From NCBI GenBank assembly GCA_018398585.1, contig JAGTTD010000008.1, forward strand, positions 9,436,501-9,500,500: a stretch of 64,000 nt of DNA. The letters are read 5' to 3'. A program made the position numbers and the translations under genes. Below the pieces are notes generated by a model. The model saw only the letters and a program-made list of their open reading frames with translations, did not search any database and had not been told where the DNA came from. Positions 11,459 through 22,204 of the stretch are shown piece by piece; positions within the stretch are counted from its first letter, which is position 1, and every line of letters starts with the position of its first letter. The DNA is from Simmondsia chinensis. Taxonomy: Eukaryota; Streptophyta; Magnoliopsida; Caryophyllales; Simmondsiaceae.

Positions 11459-11795
11459 TGTTAAGATCGAGATTGGATCTTGATCTTAACCTAATGAAAA
11501 GAGAGTAAGGGATGAGAAAGAAGTGAAAGGAGATGAGAAAGTAGAGAGAGAATAAGATGAGAAGAGAAGTTATCTCATAGATATTAGTAATTTTCATTGA
11601 ATGCCTCATTACAAGCTAATCAACCACTATTTAAAGAGAAATAACAAGAACAACTAACATGGGACCATACAAACATAATTCCCACCAAAACACCTAAAGC
11701 CATCCTAACCACCTAGCAACTTAGGCGTCAAAACCAATTCAAACAAATAAGCTACCCGCCTTTGAATTACAACTTGGATTCTTGCATTCACAACA
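11459..11795 (-). repeat. E3 5' LTR
   Basis: 337 bp, TGTTAAGATC to TTCACAACA on +, followed by the duplicated TATAT at 11796-11800. Pairs with 7334-7671. Confidence 0.92.
11460..11490 (-). other. E3 LTR-terminal hairpin
   Basis: GTTAAGATCGAGAT (11460-11473) and ATCTTGATCTTAAC (11477-11490) pair at 13 of 14 positions around a 3-base loop. In the element sense the stem closes one base before the 5' LTR end and three before the primer site. The other LTR copy (7335-7365) keeps 12 of 14. Confidence 0.7.
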
Positions 11796-12199
11796 TATAT
11801 ATGAAGCTTCAACCCTATAGGCAGGCAACTATGGCAGTACGCAAGAGCATTAAGCTTTGTGCCCATTACTTTGGTCCTTACATAATCATTGAGAAGTTGG
11901 GAAAAGTGGCCTACAAGCTGGAATTACCCTCTGATTCTTATGTGCATCCGTTGTTCCATATTTCCCTCTTAAAGAAACATATTAAGAAAGGCAAAACTTG
12001 TTCTTTATACCCTCCAGAAGTTAGGTCCAGTGGTGCTTTATTGCAGGTACCTGTAGCAATTCTGGATTCAAGGGTGCAACAGGCTTCAGGAAGACCAGTA
12101 GAAGAAGTTCTCGTGCAATGGGTTAACTTGGAAGAAGGTGATGTTTCTTGGGAGGACATGAGGTTCTTGAAGAGTCAATTTCCAACCTTTCATTCTTGA
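11796..12199 (+). pseudogene. pol: E2 integrase C-terminus and chromodomain
   Basis: Continues the E2 pol frame after E3. MKLQPYRQATMAVRKSIKLC and HYFGPYIIIEKLGKVAYKLE belong to the integrase C-terminal GPY/F-type module; VHPLFHISLLKKHIKK follows. The chromodomain spans about 12055-12185 (VEEVLVQWVNLEEGDVSWED, then MRFLKSQFPTF). It stops at TGA 12197-12199, 28 bases before the LTR. No premature stop here, although the rest of E2 pol is riddled with them. Confidence 0.92.
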
Positions 12200-12227
12200 C
12201 ACAAAAATTCTTTCAAGGGAAGGGAAT

Positions 12228-12636
12228 TGTAATGATTCATCTTTTATATCTTGCTAGTTTTGAGTCCAATTGTAATAAGCTTCCATATAGCTTAGTTGAG
12301 TGCCGCATTTTGTTGTATTTCTAAGCATAAGAGTCTTAAGGCTTTAAGGCACCAAAATTCAGATGTTAGTTAGGAAGTCGGATAGAGCTTGGTTGGTCTT
12401 GCTTCTAGTCAATTGTGGCAGTTCCTTGCTTGAGTCAGTTGTCTAATGTGTCATGCTTAAATAGCTAAGATCTTCTTATAAGAGATTCATTCAATGTAAT
12501 ACAAAATATCTTGTTTCTCTCTCTCATCTAATTCTCTCTCTAATTTCTCATCTCTTTCTCTTTTCTTCTCTTCTAAACTCTCTTCTATCCCATACTTCCA
12601 CTAGGTTAAGTTTAAGTTTGATCTTAAAGCTCAACA
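12228..12636 (+). repeat. E2 3' LTR
   Basis: 409 bp, TGTAATGATT to GCTCAACA, preceded by the purine tract AAGGGAAGGGAA (12215-12226). Its last 130 bp match 2857-2985. The terminal hairpin is imperfect: GTTAAGTTTAAG with CTTAAAGCTCAAC, 11 pairs, one mismatch, one bulge. Confidence 0.88.
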
Positions 12637-13350
12637 CAGTTACAGTGGAAAATCAAGGCCCATAAACACCTTTCCTTGTACACTTAAAAGTCAAGAACTA
12701 GGGTGGAGACAAACTCAAGAGCTCAGTAGTCCACATACATGCCCGAGTCTGCAGATTTTTACACCTGGCATCTTTGACTTATAATAACTCGAATGCATTA
12801 AGCTTTGACAAGATTTAGATGGAGCAAACCATATTTGGGTCACTAGATTAGGACCAACGCAATCAAGATCATGCCTTGGCTGTCAAAGCCCTAAACAATG
12901 GCCCAAACCTAAGTTCACTTGACTTATTAAGCAATGACAGTAATGTTAAGACCAATGCAATCAAGGCAAAGCTTTGGATGTTAAAGCCATAAACTAAAGC
13001 CTCGAATCTTAACATGTCAATTTTGAGAATAGATTAAAACAAAGAGCTCATACTTGAAGCACAAAGAAATGTATTACTAAAGAAGCAAGTACAACAAGAT
13101 ATACATTACCCTGGACTAAGTCAAGTTACGCTACTCCTAGATAAAAAGCACAAGTGTGCGGCAAAAAAAATACCTTGAAGAAGTTTTCTATGAGTGCGTT
13201 TGTGTGTTGGACTACGACATAGTAGTTCATTTATAGAAAAAAAAGGTAAATAATGGTAGCCCCCTACTTTTGCGACATTTTCTTTCCATGTCAGGCCATC
13301 AAGCTCCTTAACTGCGTAAATGATCAATGAACGTGCCCTCGATTTGTGCT
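12637..13350 (-). other. Unassigned flank left of E4, with weak coding-like stretch
   Basis: No TE protein motif. On the minus strand 13327-13240 reads AVKELDGLTWKENVAKVG, followed downstream by T-rich sequence resembling a 3' untranslated region. The E4 target duplication GTGCT ends it at 13346-13350, so before E4 arrived it was continuous with 28860 onward, whose minus strand has a short open stretch (WTKILDAWAPSLIQKNMRHL). The two join only with a frameshift. It may be a gene relic or an older TE; I cannot identify it. Confidence 0.35.
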
Positions 13351-14777
13351 TGATGCTTACTTTGCGTATGCGTTAGCAAATGCACTAGTCATATCAAGTA
13401 ATAATGAAATGAGTAGAGTACCGTCCCACAAGGATTGTTATTGAATGAGTACCAAGATTAGTAGCTTTGATGCTATTTGAACAACCAAAAATTGAGATGT
13501 TGATGTGAAATAAACTAAAAAGAAACAAAATATGTTAACTGATTTTATGAAGTTTTTATGATTTACTAATATCCAGGGTATCCGATTTCACCCAATTGTA
13601 GGGCATCTGATTTCACCCAATTGCATCAATATGCCCTTCTATTCTCGTTATTCAAGTTGTTATTACGTGTTGATGGTTGAAAACCCTAATTTACTAAATA
13701 TTCTCTCTCGAGCAACATTTAGCATGCTCTTTCATGTATTAACCCATCACTCTCGTGCATGAATTTAAATAAGAAAAGAGTTTTTAAAGCTCTATGATTT
13801 TCACTTAAAAACCACACAAATCGCGTTAATCTCTCTCGAGCATTCGCTCAGTTTGTGGTGCTTATCACCTTAGCATTCATCATAAATCTCCTCTCGGACT
13901 CATTATGAATCATTATTGGCCTTAAATGGTGATCAAGCATTTAAAACGCATGAAGAACAATAAACACTTCAACAACGCAATGACAAAACAATGAATACAT
14001 TGAATTAGAAATAGGCATATATTACAACTTAGGCTACATCGTAGCTTTGGAATAAAAAAATTAGTTCATGATAAACTTAATATAAGACATCTTTAACAAA
14101 AAATTCATGAACTTAATGAAGAACAGGCTAGAAAGGACTTAAAAATACAAAATTACAAGCCAAACTTTCTCCTCCTTCTCTTCTTTTCCTTCACCCGTTT
14201 TCTTCTTGCTTCTTCTACGCTTTGTATGGGTTTTTTGTTGAATGAAGGATGCTTAAACCTTCCCCATAATACTCCTATTTATATTTGAAATGGGATGAAA
14301 AAAATGAAAAAAAAGTACATCAAACTTGCATCCTATATGCTATATGATGCGATTGCTTCCCAATTGCCTAGTTCTTCATTTTTTTATTTTCTTTTCAGCT
14401 TTGCACCGCCCAAAACTGCAAAAATTCAGATCATTGGATGTTATTTGGGTGTTATACAATGTATTTGAGAAAAAAAAATTGGTTAAACTTGCCGCCAAAT
14501 GCAACTTGTTTGCGAAAAATGTGTTATTTTATGTATGTTCATGTATGAACCATGTATTTTGGGTTGATTTTGCTATTTTATTGCTTTTATTTGATGTATC
14601 TTGCATTTAATTGTTGATGTTAATGATAAAACCTAGCAAGATTTAACATAAATTGAGTGTTTTCGAAGAAAATAGCAAAATAGTTCAAACCGAGCAAAAA
14701 CAATAGAAGTTTGATGTAAAATGGTTAGAAATATATTAAAATGATACAAATAATTATATAATAAATTAGACTTATCA
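13351..14777 (-). repeat. E4 3' LTR
   Basis: 1427 bp, TGATGCTTAC to GACTTATCA on +. It matches 22205-23312 plus 28556-28854 almost throughout. A 26-bp tandem duplication (GGGYATCYGATTTCACCCAA, twice near 13580-13625) is found only in this copy. Confidence 0.92.
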
Positions 14778-16479
14778 AAATACCCCCAAACTTAAATCTT
14801 GCTCGTCCTCGAGCACGGCTAAACATTAAAGAGTAGGATCTCTTACTTTTTAAGAGTTTTTCCACAAGTCAAAGCAGGCGCACTCTAAATTAGAGAAGAA
14901 TAACTGATGCTCAAAGTTTAAGGTTCGAAAGGCAAAACCATCTTTCCAAGGAAAATCTTTCAATTACCTAGGTAGTTGAATTCAAAAGTTAGCTACGCAA
15001 ATTAAGTTTATCCGTTCTTTCTAATCTTAAGTTATTCAAACCGAATAGAAGACAAAAATCATACCACTCATAATAAGACTTATCAAGTATGCCCAAAACT
15101 AATTATTTTTGCGCCATTTTTTTTCTTTGGAGGAATTTATTTACTCAAGTCAATTTCGGCTCATAAGCATATCTGCGGCGAGAATCAAGCTCCGATTCCT
15201 GGGCGATGACCCATAAGTAAGAGAAGCCACTACTGAGGTGCCTTCATTTATGACCTCCGGAGTATATCTTCAGTGAGAATCAAGCTCCGACTCCTGGGCG
15301 ATGACCCATAACTAAGAGAAGCCACCACTGAGACGTCCTCATAATGGGTAGCACATATCTTTAAAATGTTTGTAAATGGGATAGCGGTGCTAGAGATGAT
15401 TTCCTTTTTTTTTTTTGTGCTTAGTTCCTTGTTAGCTTTCTAAGTACCCCTTGTAGCGAGCTTTCAATGCGGCAACTCCTGTTTCAGTTGGCCCAGGGTA
15501 CCAGGTGTTGAAACACCCTTACGGATCTACTTGCTCGAGGTACCAAGATACGAAACCATCACATCATAGCACATATCCAAATGAAGATAGCGGTGCTTAG
15601 TGATTCACTCTCTCTATTTTTATTATATTTTTTCTTTTATTTAGACTTAGGCATAACTTTTCAAAATCTATTATGTAAATTATACTCTTTATGCAATCTA
15701 TTCAAATTTGAGCATCTTTTAATCAGAAAGAAAAGTAAACAGCCATGCTAACTAGTGAAGTCAAATACCATGGTTTTATCAAGATAGTGCCTTAGATTAG
15801 ATCGTGTTTTGCAATTAGAACACGAAAACAATTGATTCTCAGGTTATTCAAATCTAATTAAAGCAAACAAGCTAAAAAAAAAGTAAAACAATTGCCTAAA
15901 AAGCACCATAATAAGTTCTTCTCTTTTTCTTTCTTTTTTTTTTTTTGGAATTTTTAAAAGACTAAAGGTAAAAACTGTAGAAAATAGACAATCTTTTTAT
16001 TGACCGGCACTATTTACATCCCCATACAAGGCTTTGAACTCTGGGAGGCACTAAAGCCGACTCTAAAGTATAAAACAGGAAAACTTTTCGAAATAATTTT
16101 GTTTCAAAACTTTCCAAATTGCTTTTTCCACCCCCAAACTTAGAGTTAACATTGTTCTTAATGTTAAAAGAACTACAAAGATTAAGTGAAGCGAGAGATA
16201 CTTCTCAGGTTTGAGGATTGCTTGTTGATGGTGTATGCTGACATCTTGCTACCCCCAAACTTGCTGTAAAATACCTACTTAAATAAAATATACATAAACA
16301 TGAGACAAATAAAAATAATGAAAGGAAAAAAATACATAAGTAAGGATAGAAACTCTTGGGTTGCCTCCTAAGAAGTGCTTTAGTTATAGTCGTTAGCTTG
16401 ACTTTCTGAGTGGCTTATTCGACATTGTTGAGATGAATGGAAGTTTTCTGAGGCTTGAGCTCTCCATCAATGTAAGGTT
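14778..16479 (-). other. E4 region between integrase and 3' LTR, no ORF
   Basis: About 1.7 kb. It begins (element 3' end) with the purine tract TTTGGGGGTATT beside the LTR. Athila elements often have an env-like ORF here; none remains. It holds a diverged direct repeat (15171-15338), several T/A homopolymers and CCCCCAAACTT twice (14786, 16132 region). Confidence 0.7.
15171..15338. repeat. Direct repeat, two ~73-bp units 95 bp apart
   Basis: Units start at 15171 and 15266 and share GAGAATCAAGCTCCGA, TCCTGGGCGATGACCCATAA and AAGAGAAGCCAC with a few changes. The spacer is 22 bp. It lies in the non-coding 3' part of E4. Confidence 0.85.
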
Positions 16480-17586
16480 TCAGCCTTTGCCCATTGACCT
16501 CAAAAGTACCCTTTTTCTCATCACAAATCTCAGTCGTGCCATATGAAAAACACGGGTTATAATAAAGGGTCCTGACCATCGATAGCTCAACTTTCCTGGG
16601 AAAAGCCGTAAGCAGGAGTTAAATAGTAGAACTTTTTGTCCCACTACGAACTCTTTGTTCAGAATGTGCTTGTCGCGCCATCTTTTGGTTCGGTCTTTGT
16701 AAGTTCGAGCATTTTCATGAGCCTCATTTCTGAACTCATCCATCTTGTTGATTTGTAGCAACCTCTTTTCGCCTGCAGCTGCAAAATTGAAGTTTAAGGT
16801 TTTTATGGCTCAGTATGCTTTGTGTTCCAATTCTACTGATAAATGACATGCCTTGCCATAAACCAGTTGATATGGAGACATTCTAATAGGTGTTTTGAAT
16901 GCTGTTCTATATGCCCAAAGTGCATCATCTAACTTTTTCGAACAATCCTTTCTAGAGGCACTAACTGTTTTTTCAAGAATAACTTTCAATTCTCGGTTTG
17001 AAATTTCCACTTGTCCACTTGTTTGAGGATGGTATGGAGCACCCACATAGTGTGTAACTCCATACTTACTTAATAAAGCTTTAAGTTGGCAATCACAAAA
17101 ATGTTTTCCAGCATCACTTATAATTGCTCTAGGAGTTCCCAACTGAGAAAAGATTTTTTTTTCTTTTTCTAACAAAGTTTACTACAACTCTAGCATCATT
17201 GGTCGGAAAAGCAGCTGCTTTGATCCATTTTGACACATAATCTATAGCAACCAAAATAAATCTGTTAGAAAATGATAAGGGGAAAGGACCCAAGAAATTA
17301 ATCCCCCAAACGTCAAATAATTCAACAACCAAAATGTTGTTTAGGGGCATTTCATGTTTCTTGGAGATGTTACCTATCTTTTAACATCTATCACATTTAC
17401 TAAAAAATTTAAAAGCTTCTTTAAAGATTGTAGGCCAATAAAATCCAGATTGTAAAACCTTAGCTGCAGTTTTTGTCCCACCAAGATGGCCACCAGCTTC
17501 AAGAGAGTGACAGTGGCGCAGAATGTTCTCCATTTCCTCCCTAGATACACATATTCGATAATCTGGTCTGCACAATGCTTATACAA
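16480..17586 (-). pseudogene. pol: E4 integrase, broken
   Basis: Read from 17586 down. N-terminal zinc site: CHSLEAGGHLGGTKTAAKVL then SKCDRC (His-His-Cys-Cys). Core: [13 protein letters not shown] has Asn where the first catalytic Asp is expected; IISDAGKHF and [10 protein letters not shown] keep the second Asp and the Glu. The C-terminal part has [18 protein letters not shown] and [11 protein letters not shown]. Stops and frameshifts at about 17380, 17350 and 17165. Integrase inserts the DNA copy; this one is dead from the missing Asp alone. Confidence 0.88.
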
Positions 17587-17879
17587 GAATGGTTCTTCCC
17601 GGAAATAATGCTTTAAGTCAGCGAAGAACTTCTTCTTGTATTAATAGGTCTTGTCCTTAGGCAGTTCCTGTGCAATCAGATAGTTAACAATGTCAGCGTA
17701 CCATGGATAATTAGGATTCTCGCTTACCATCATAAGATTTTCATCTGGGAATTGTTCGTTGATAGAGGGACCTTCGTCCTCTCGTTCGAGAAGTGACAGA
17801 TGATCTGCCACAAAATTTTCAATACCCTTTTTATCCTGGATTTCTAAACCAAATTCCTAAAGTAAGAGAATCCATCTAA

Positions 17880-19227
17880 TTAGTCTCGGTTTTGCATCCT
17901 ATTTTGCAAAAGGTATTTCAGAGGATAATGGTAAGTGTAAACAATTACCTTTGAATTGAGCAGGTAGGAACGAAATTCATCAAATGCAAACACTACAGCT
18001 AGTAATTCTTTCTCGGTAGTGGTATAGTTAATCTGTGTATCTGTCAAAGTTTTACTAGCATAGTAAATTACATGAAAATTTTTATTCCTTCTTTGTCCTA
18101 GCACAGCCCCTACAGCATAATCGCTAGCTTCGTACAGAAGTTCAAAATATAAAGTCCAGTCAGATGCTACAATTATTAGTGCTGACAGTAGTTTTTTCTT
18201 CAAGGTTTCAAAGGCATGCATGCAGTTACTATCAAAGTTAAAAGGGACATCTTTCATCAATAAATTGCAAAGAGGCTTAGCGATCTTAGAGAAGTCCTTA
18301 ATGAACCTTCTGTAGAAACCTGCATGTCCTAAGAAACTTCGAATGCCTTTAACATTAGTAGGGGGTGGTAATCGTTCTATCACTTCAGTTTTTGCTCTAT
18401 CAACCTTAATTCCTCTTTTTGAAATAATATGCCCTAACACAATTCCTTCTTGTACCATAAAATGACTTTTCTCCTAATTAAAGACAAGATTAGTGTCAGT
18501 GCATCTGTGCAAAACCATAGAGAGGTTAGCTAAACAATCATCAAATGAGGCTCCAAAGACAAAAAAATAATCCATAAACACCTCAATGAAATTTTCCACC
18601 ATAACACCAAAGATTGCCATCATACATCTTTGAAAAGTCGCAGGGGCATTGCATAACCCAAAAGACATTCTCCTATAGGAAAAGGTACCATAAGGACAAG
18701 TGAAAGTAGTCTTTTCCTGATCTTTTGGGGCTATGGCAATTTGATTGTACCCTAAATATCCATCAAGAAGACAGTAATACGAATGACCCGCCAGTTTTTC
18801 TGACATTTGATCAATGAATGGTAAGGGGAAGTGGTCCTTTCAAGTGGCATCATTAAGTTTTCGATAATCTATGCAAACCCTCCACCGGGTGATAGTTCTA
18901 GTAGGGATGAGCTCATTGTTCTCATTTTCAACTACATTTATCTCCTCCCCCCCCCCCCCCCCCCCCCCTTCTTTTTGGAACTACTTGCACTGGGCTAACC
19001 CATGGGCTATCTGATATAGGATAGATGATCCCGGCATCTAATAATTTGACAACTTCTTTTCTTACTACCAATTTCATGGCAGGGTTTAACTGCTGCTGAG
19101 GTTGCACGGAAGGTTTGAAGCTATCCTCCATGAGAATTTTGTTCGTGCATATGGAAGGGCTAATTCCCTTGATATCCGAAAGGGTCCATCCGATTTCTGC
19201 TCTATGCTCTCTAAGAACCCTAAGCAA
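17880..19227 (-). pseudogene. pol: E4 reverse transcriptase and RNase H, broken
   Basis: From 19227: IKGISPSICTNKILMEDS, KLLDAGIIYPISDSPWVSPV, then a frame loss at a C homopolymer (18947-18968). From 18806: LDGYLGYNQIAIAPKDQEKT, FGLCNAPATFQRCM, and FMDYFFVFG in place of the FMDD catalytic box, so the second catalytic Asp is Tyr. From 18458: GHIISKRGIKVDRAKTEVIE and RNase H with YEASDYAVGAVLGQR, where Glu-Ala-Ser replaces the usual Asp-Ala-Ser. Three key residues are therefore lost, besides the shifts. Confidence 0.9.
18947..18968. repeat. C homopolymer (22) in E4 RT
   Basis: Twenty-two C on +. In the element sense it is a G run following CCAAAAAGA in RT, where relatives have a short Lys-Gly-Gly type codon run. 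Expansion of a short native G run is the simplest reading; it breaks the RT frame. Confidence 0.9.
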
Positions 19228-19248
19228 CCTTTCCTATTCAATATTACT

Positions 19249-20180
19249 CTATGAGGCATTAATAATAACAGGATAAGTATTAGAATTACCAGGATAGGCA
19301 TATTTGAGATGTGGTGGAAATGGCTTGAGCTCTAAGCTCGGCGGCTCTTCTTCTTTCATTCTCTGCTGAATTTCAATTGCTCGGATGTCTTCCACTCTTA
19401 TTCCGTGGTGCGAATCGAAAGGTTCGCAACTTTCCAGGTATTGGGCACATTCCCTTTTTAACTCGTCTTCCGTGTCTATGGTCCCTGACTTTGTTAGACA
19501 CCCTTCAAGGGGTAACTTGGGGAATGTGTCCCTGAATGCCTCAGTGACCAACTCTTCCGCAATATCAATCTCAAAACAAGAATCCATGTTAGAGGGAAAT
19601 TGAATGGCATTAAAGACGTTGAAGGTTACCTGTTCATCTTGTACCCATAGGATCAACTTTCGTTGTTGGACATCTATCAGGGTTCTTCCTATAGTAAGGA
19701 AGGGTCGGCCTAGAATAAGAGGTATCTCATGATCCTCTTCCATATCAAGCACCATGAAGTCAGCTGGAAGATGAATTTATGAACCCTCACAAGGACGTCT
19801 TCAATTACACCTCTAGGATACTTGATTGATCTATCCACAAGTTAGAGAGATATAGTGTTAGGCTTCACTTCTCCTAACCCAAGCTTCCTGAAAACAGAGA
19901 GAGGCAATAAATTTATACTTGCACCTAAATCACAAAATACCTTATCAAAACTAATGGAGCCAATGGTGCAAGGTTTCGTGAAACTCCCTGGATCTTTTAG
20001 CTTGGGAGGCAACTTCTTCTGCAGTATGGCACTGCATTCTTCAGTAAGTGCTACCGTTTCGAGCTCTCCCAACTTCCTTTTGTTAGACAGGAATTCTTTC
20101 ATGAATTTTGCATATTTTGGCATCTGTTCTAACATGTCAACAAAATGGACATTAATGTGTAACTTTTTTAAAATTTTCAA
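19249..20180 (-). pseudogene. E4 protease and linker, broken
   Basis: 20180-19842: MLEQMPKYAKFMKEFLSNK, ILQKKLPPKLKDPGSF and FCDLGASINLLPLSVFRKLG. The DLGAS box is the aspartic-protease site form found in Athila elements. 19755-19249 continues with IPLILGRPFLTIGRTLIDV, also protease, then an acidic linker to RT. A frameshift separates the two parts near 19800. Protease would cut the Gag-Pol precursor. Confidence 0.85.
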
Positions 20181-21553
20181 AAATTTAGCAAATTGTTCGT
20201 CCGCTTTTGTCTTTCACAGGCTTGAGGGTATGGGACCTTTGGTTTGTAGGGTTCAGGTTCAACCCTTTTTGGTTCATTTTCTTCTTGGACTTTTGTCCCT
20301 TCCTCATTTTCTAATTCCTGATTTGCATCAGTGGACAGGTAAATTGTGGGTTGCTCAATTGGCATGGTTTGGTCTACGTGAGTTGGTTCTTTCAAAATTT
20401 TCCCACTTCGTAATTCTATTGCTTTTACTTGCTCTCGTGGGTTAATGATAGTGTTACTAGGTAAAGAACCTAGAGATCTTTCAGAAAGGTGATTTGAAAT
20501 TTGCCTAATTAGGGTCTCAAGGTTTCTAATGGTCACTTCCTGATTGCGAATGAAAGTTTCTTGATTTTGAAGAGTTGCTTCAGTGTGTTGCATGAAACTT
20601 CTAGTATCTTGCATAAACTTGCTAAACAATTCCTCGAGATCAGTCTTTCTTTCAGGGGCTGAAAGGTTGTTTTTGTATCCCTTGATTATTCCATGAAAAA
20701 TTTGGATGGTTTCTCCACTCGGAATTATATGTGTTGGAATAGGGATTATTTTTTTGAAAATTTGAAACAAAATTGGCTTGTTCATGGGTTAATGGGGTGA
20801 ATGGATTTCCTGTTTTTGAAGCATTGAAACTTGGGCAGTTAACTTTATTATTGCATCCAGCTTGCATATTCCTGCAGGTTTCTTTTGTTCAGTTGCCCTT
20901 GCATAGTTATTGCTAGACATTACTTCTAGCAATTCATACGCTTCATCTGGGGTTTTGTGATTTAGGGATCCTCCCGCAGCCACGTCTACCATCGTTTGAG
21001 TATTAGGTGCCAACCCCTTGTAAAAAGTTTGGACTTGCATCCAAACTGGCAAACCATGATGTGGGCACCTTCTCAAAAGTTCTTTGTAACGTTCCCATGC
21101 CTCATAAAAAGATTTTGTATTGTATTGCACAAACGAGGTAATGTCATTCCTCATCTTAGCCGATTTGGCTGGTGGAAAATAATTAGCAAGAAATTTTTGA
21201 GCCAAATCATCCCAAGTGGTGATAGTTCCTAGTGGTAGTGACATTAACCACGGTTTGGCTTCGTCTCTTAGTGAAAACGGAAACAGTCTCAAGTGAATGG
21301 CATCATCACTGACACCATTATGCTTAAATGTATCGCATATCTCCAAGAAGTTAGCGATATGCAGGTTTGGATCCTCACTAGGTAGATCGCCAAATTGGAC
21401 AGTGTGTTGAATCATTTGTATAATAACGGGTTTAATTTTGAAATTGTTTGCTTGTATTGGTGGACGTCGAATGCTGGAAGTGAACCCTTAAACAGTAGGT
21501 ACAACGTAATCTTTTAAGGTCCTTTCATCATCATTTCCTGCATTATTAGCCAT
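20177..21553 (-). pseudogene. gag: E4 gag, Athila type, broken
   Basis: ATG at 21553 (MANNAGNDDERTLKDYVVPT), TAA at 21488-21490, then the gag core 21415-20789: FPFSLRDEAKPWLMSLPLG, TTWDDLAQKFLANYFPPAK, ESFYEAWERYKELLRRCPHH-like and VQTFYKGLAPNTQTMVDVAA, all Athila hallmarks. After a stop near 20787 the same frame goes on to 20177 with a Gln/Asn-rich coiled-coil-like segment (EATLQNQETFIRNQEVTIRN) and an acidic tail. Two stops only, no shift within gag. It forms the particle in active relatives. Confidence 0.9.
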
Positions 21554-22180
21554 AGTTTTAGTCCTTTTTGTTTTCCTGATTAGTCGAAGAGGTCTTTCGA
21601 TTTCAAGATCAAAAGGAGTTATTTCTTTTTCAATTAAATTTTGCATACAAAGTAAAAAATAAACAACTAGAAAGTTAAAGGCAAGGATAATAATAAAGAG
21701 AAATCTTTTAAAAGTTACAAAAGTATAACACAAAATTTTAACAAAGCCAAATTTTAAGGGGAAAATAGGTGCTACTAAAGGTTTTGAAAAACTTAGAGAT
21801 AACAAGTCTAACTTTGAAAAATCTATTTGGATGATAAAATAAAATTAAAATAGAGTTGCAATTAATCAAAAAGCCTAAAAATACAACAATATAACATAAA
21901 AGTTAACAAAACACAAATTTTAAAGAAAAAGAGGAGGGTAGTAACCCTAATGTATTTGAAAACTTAAAATTATCAAATTTAACTTTTAAAAACCCTAACA
22001 AAGTGAACTTAATAGAAAAGTAAAGATAAAAATAAAGGCAAAATATAAGAAAAATAACACAAAACTAAAAAGAATTTATCTTTACAGATGAATCAAATGA
22101 AAAATAAAATTTACAAATTATTAACAATTTCAAATTAGCACCAAAACTAGTTGGTATCGATATCATTCAAATAGAGACAA
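21554..22180 (-). other. E4 leader between primer site and gag
   Basis: About 0.63 kb, A/T-rich, with a short in-frame upstream extension of gag but no separate gene. A usual 5' untranslated leader for Athila elements. Confidence 0.6.
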
Positions 22181-22198
22181 TCCCCGGCAACGGCGCCA
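22181..22198 (-). promoter_or_regulatory. E4 primer-binding site (Asp tRNA type)
   Basis: TCCCCGGCAACGGCGCCA on +, TGGCGCCGTTGCCGGGGA in the element sense, six bases inside the right LTR. This is the Asp-tRNA type site known from Athila/Tat elements and sets E4 apart from the Met-primed elements. Confidence 0.92.
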
Positions 22199-22204
22199 AA
22201 AAAT

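Larger units (their letters stand above)
7334..11795 (-). mobile_element. E3: complete non-autonomous LTR retrotransposon with unknown ORF
   Basis: 4462 bp, flanked by TATAT at 7329-7333 and 11796-11800. Two LTRs of 337-338 bp, primer site on the minus strand beside the right LTR, purine tract beside the left LTR. Inside: a leader of about 0.9 kb and one long broken frame (10509 to 7888). I find no gag zinc knuckle, protease, RT or integrase motif, so it needs enzymes from elsewhere. It shares primer site, LTR-terminal hairpin and GGTTAAG stem start with the surrounding chromoviruses, which makes a chromovirus the likely helper (inference). LTRs differ at about 13 bases and one indel. Confidence 0.9.
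2857..12636 (+). mobile_element. E2: Ty3/gypsy chromovirus, degraded, host of E1 and E3
   Basis: Truncated 5' LTR tail, initiator-Met primer site, gag, protease, RT, RNase H, integrase, chromodomain, 3' LTR, all on +. E3 (7334-11795) sits inside the integrase C-terminal region, duplicating TATAT. Its 4467 bases including the duplication are a multiple of three, so the frame is the same on both sides. E2 has three frameshifts and roughly twenty premature stops. It is clearly older than E1 and E3. Gag and pol are alignable to E5 throughout, so the two are the same lineage. Confidence 0.92.

Noticed and set aside
13121..13327. 68-codon minus frame as a complete gene
   Set aside because: Only the first third looks coding; the rest reads as T-rich untranslated sequence and there is no proper start.
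15171..15338. Two repeats with a spacer as a CRISPR-like array
   Set aside because: Only two diverged units, in a eukaryotic retrotransposon; no array or cas genes.
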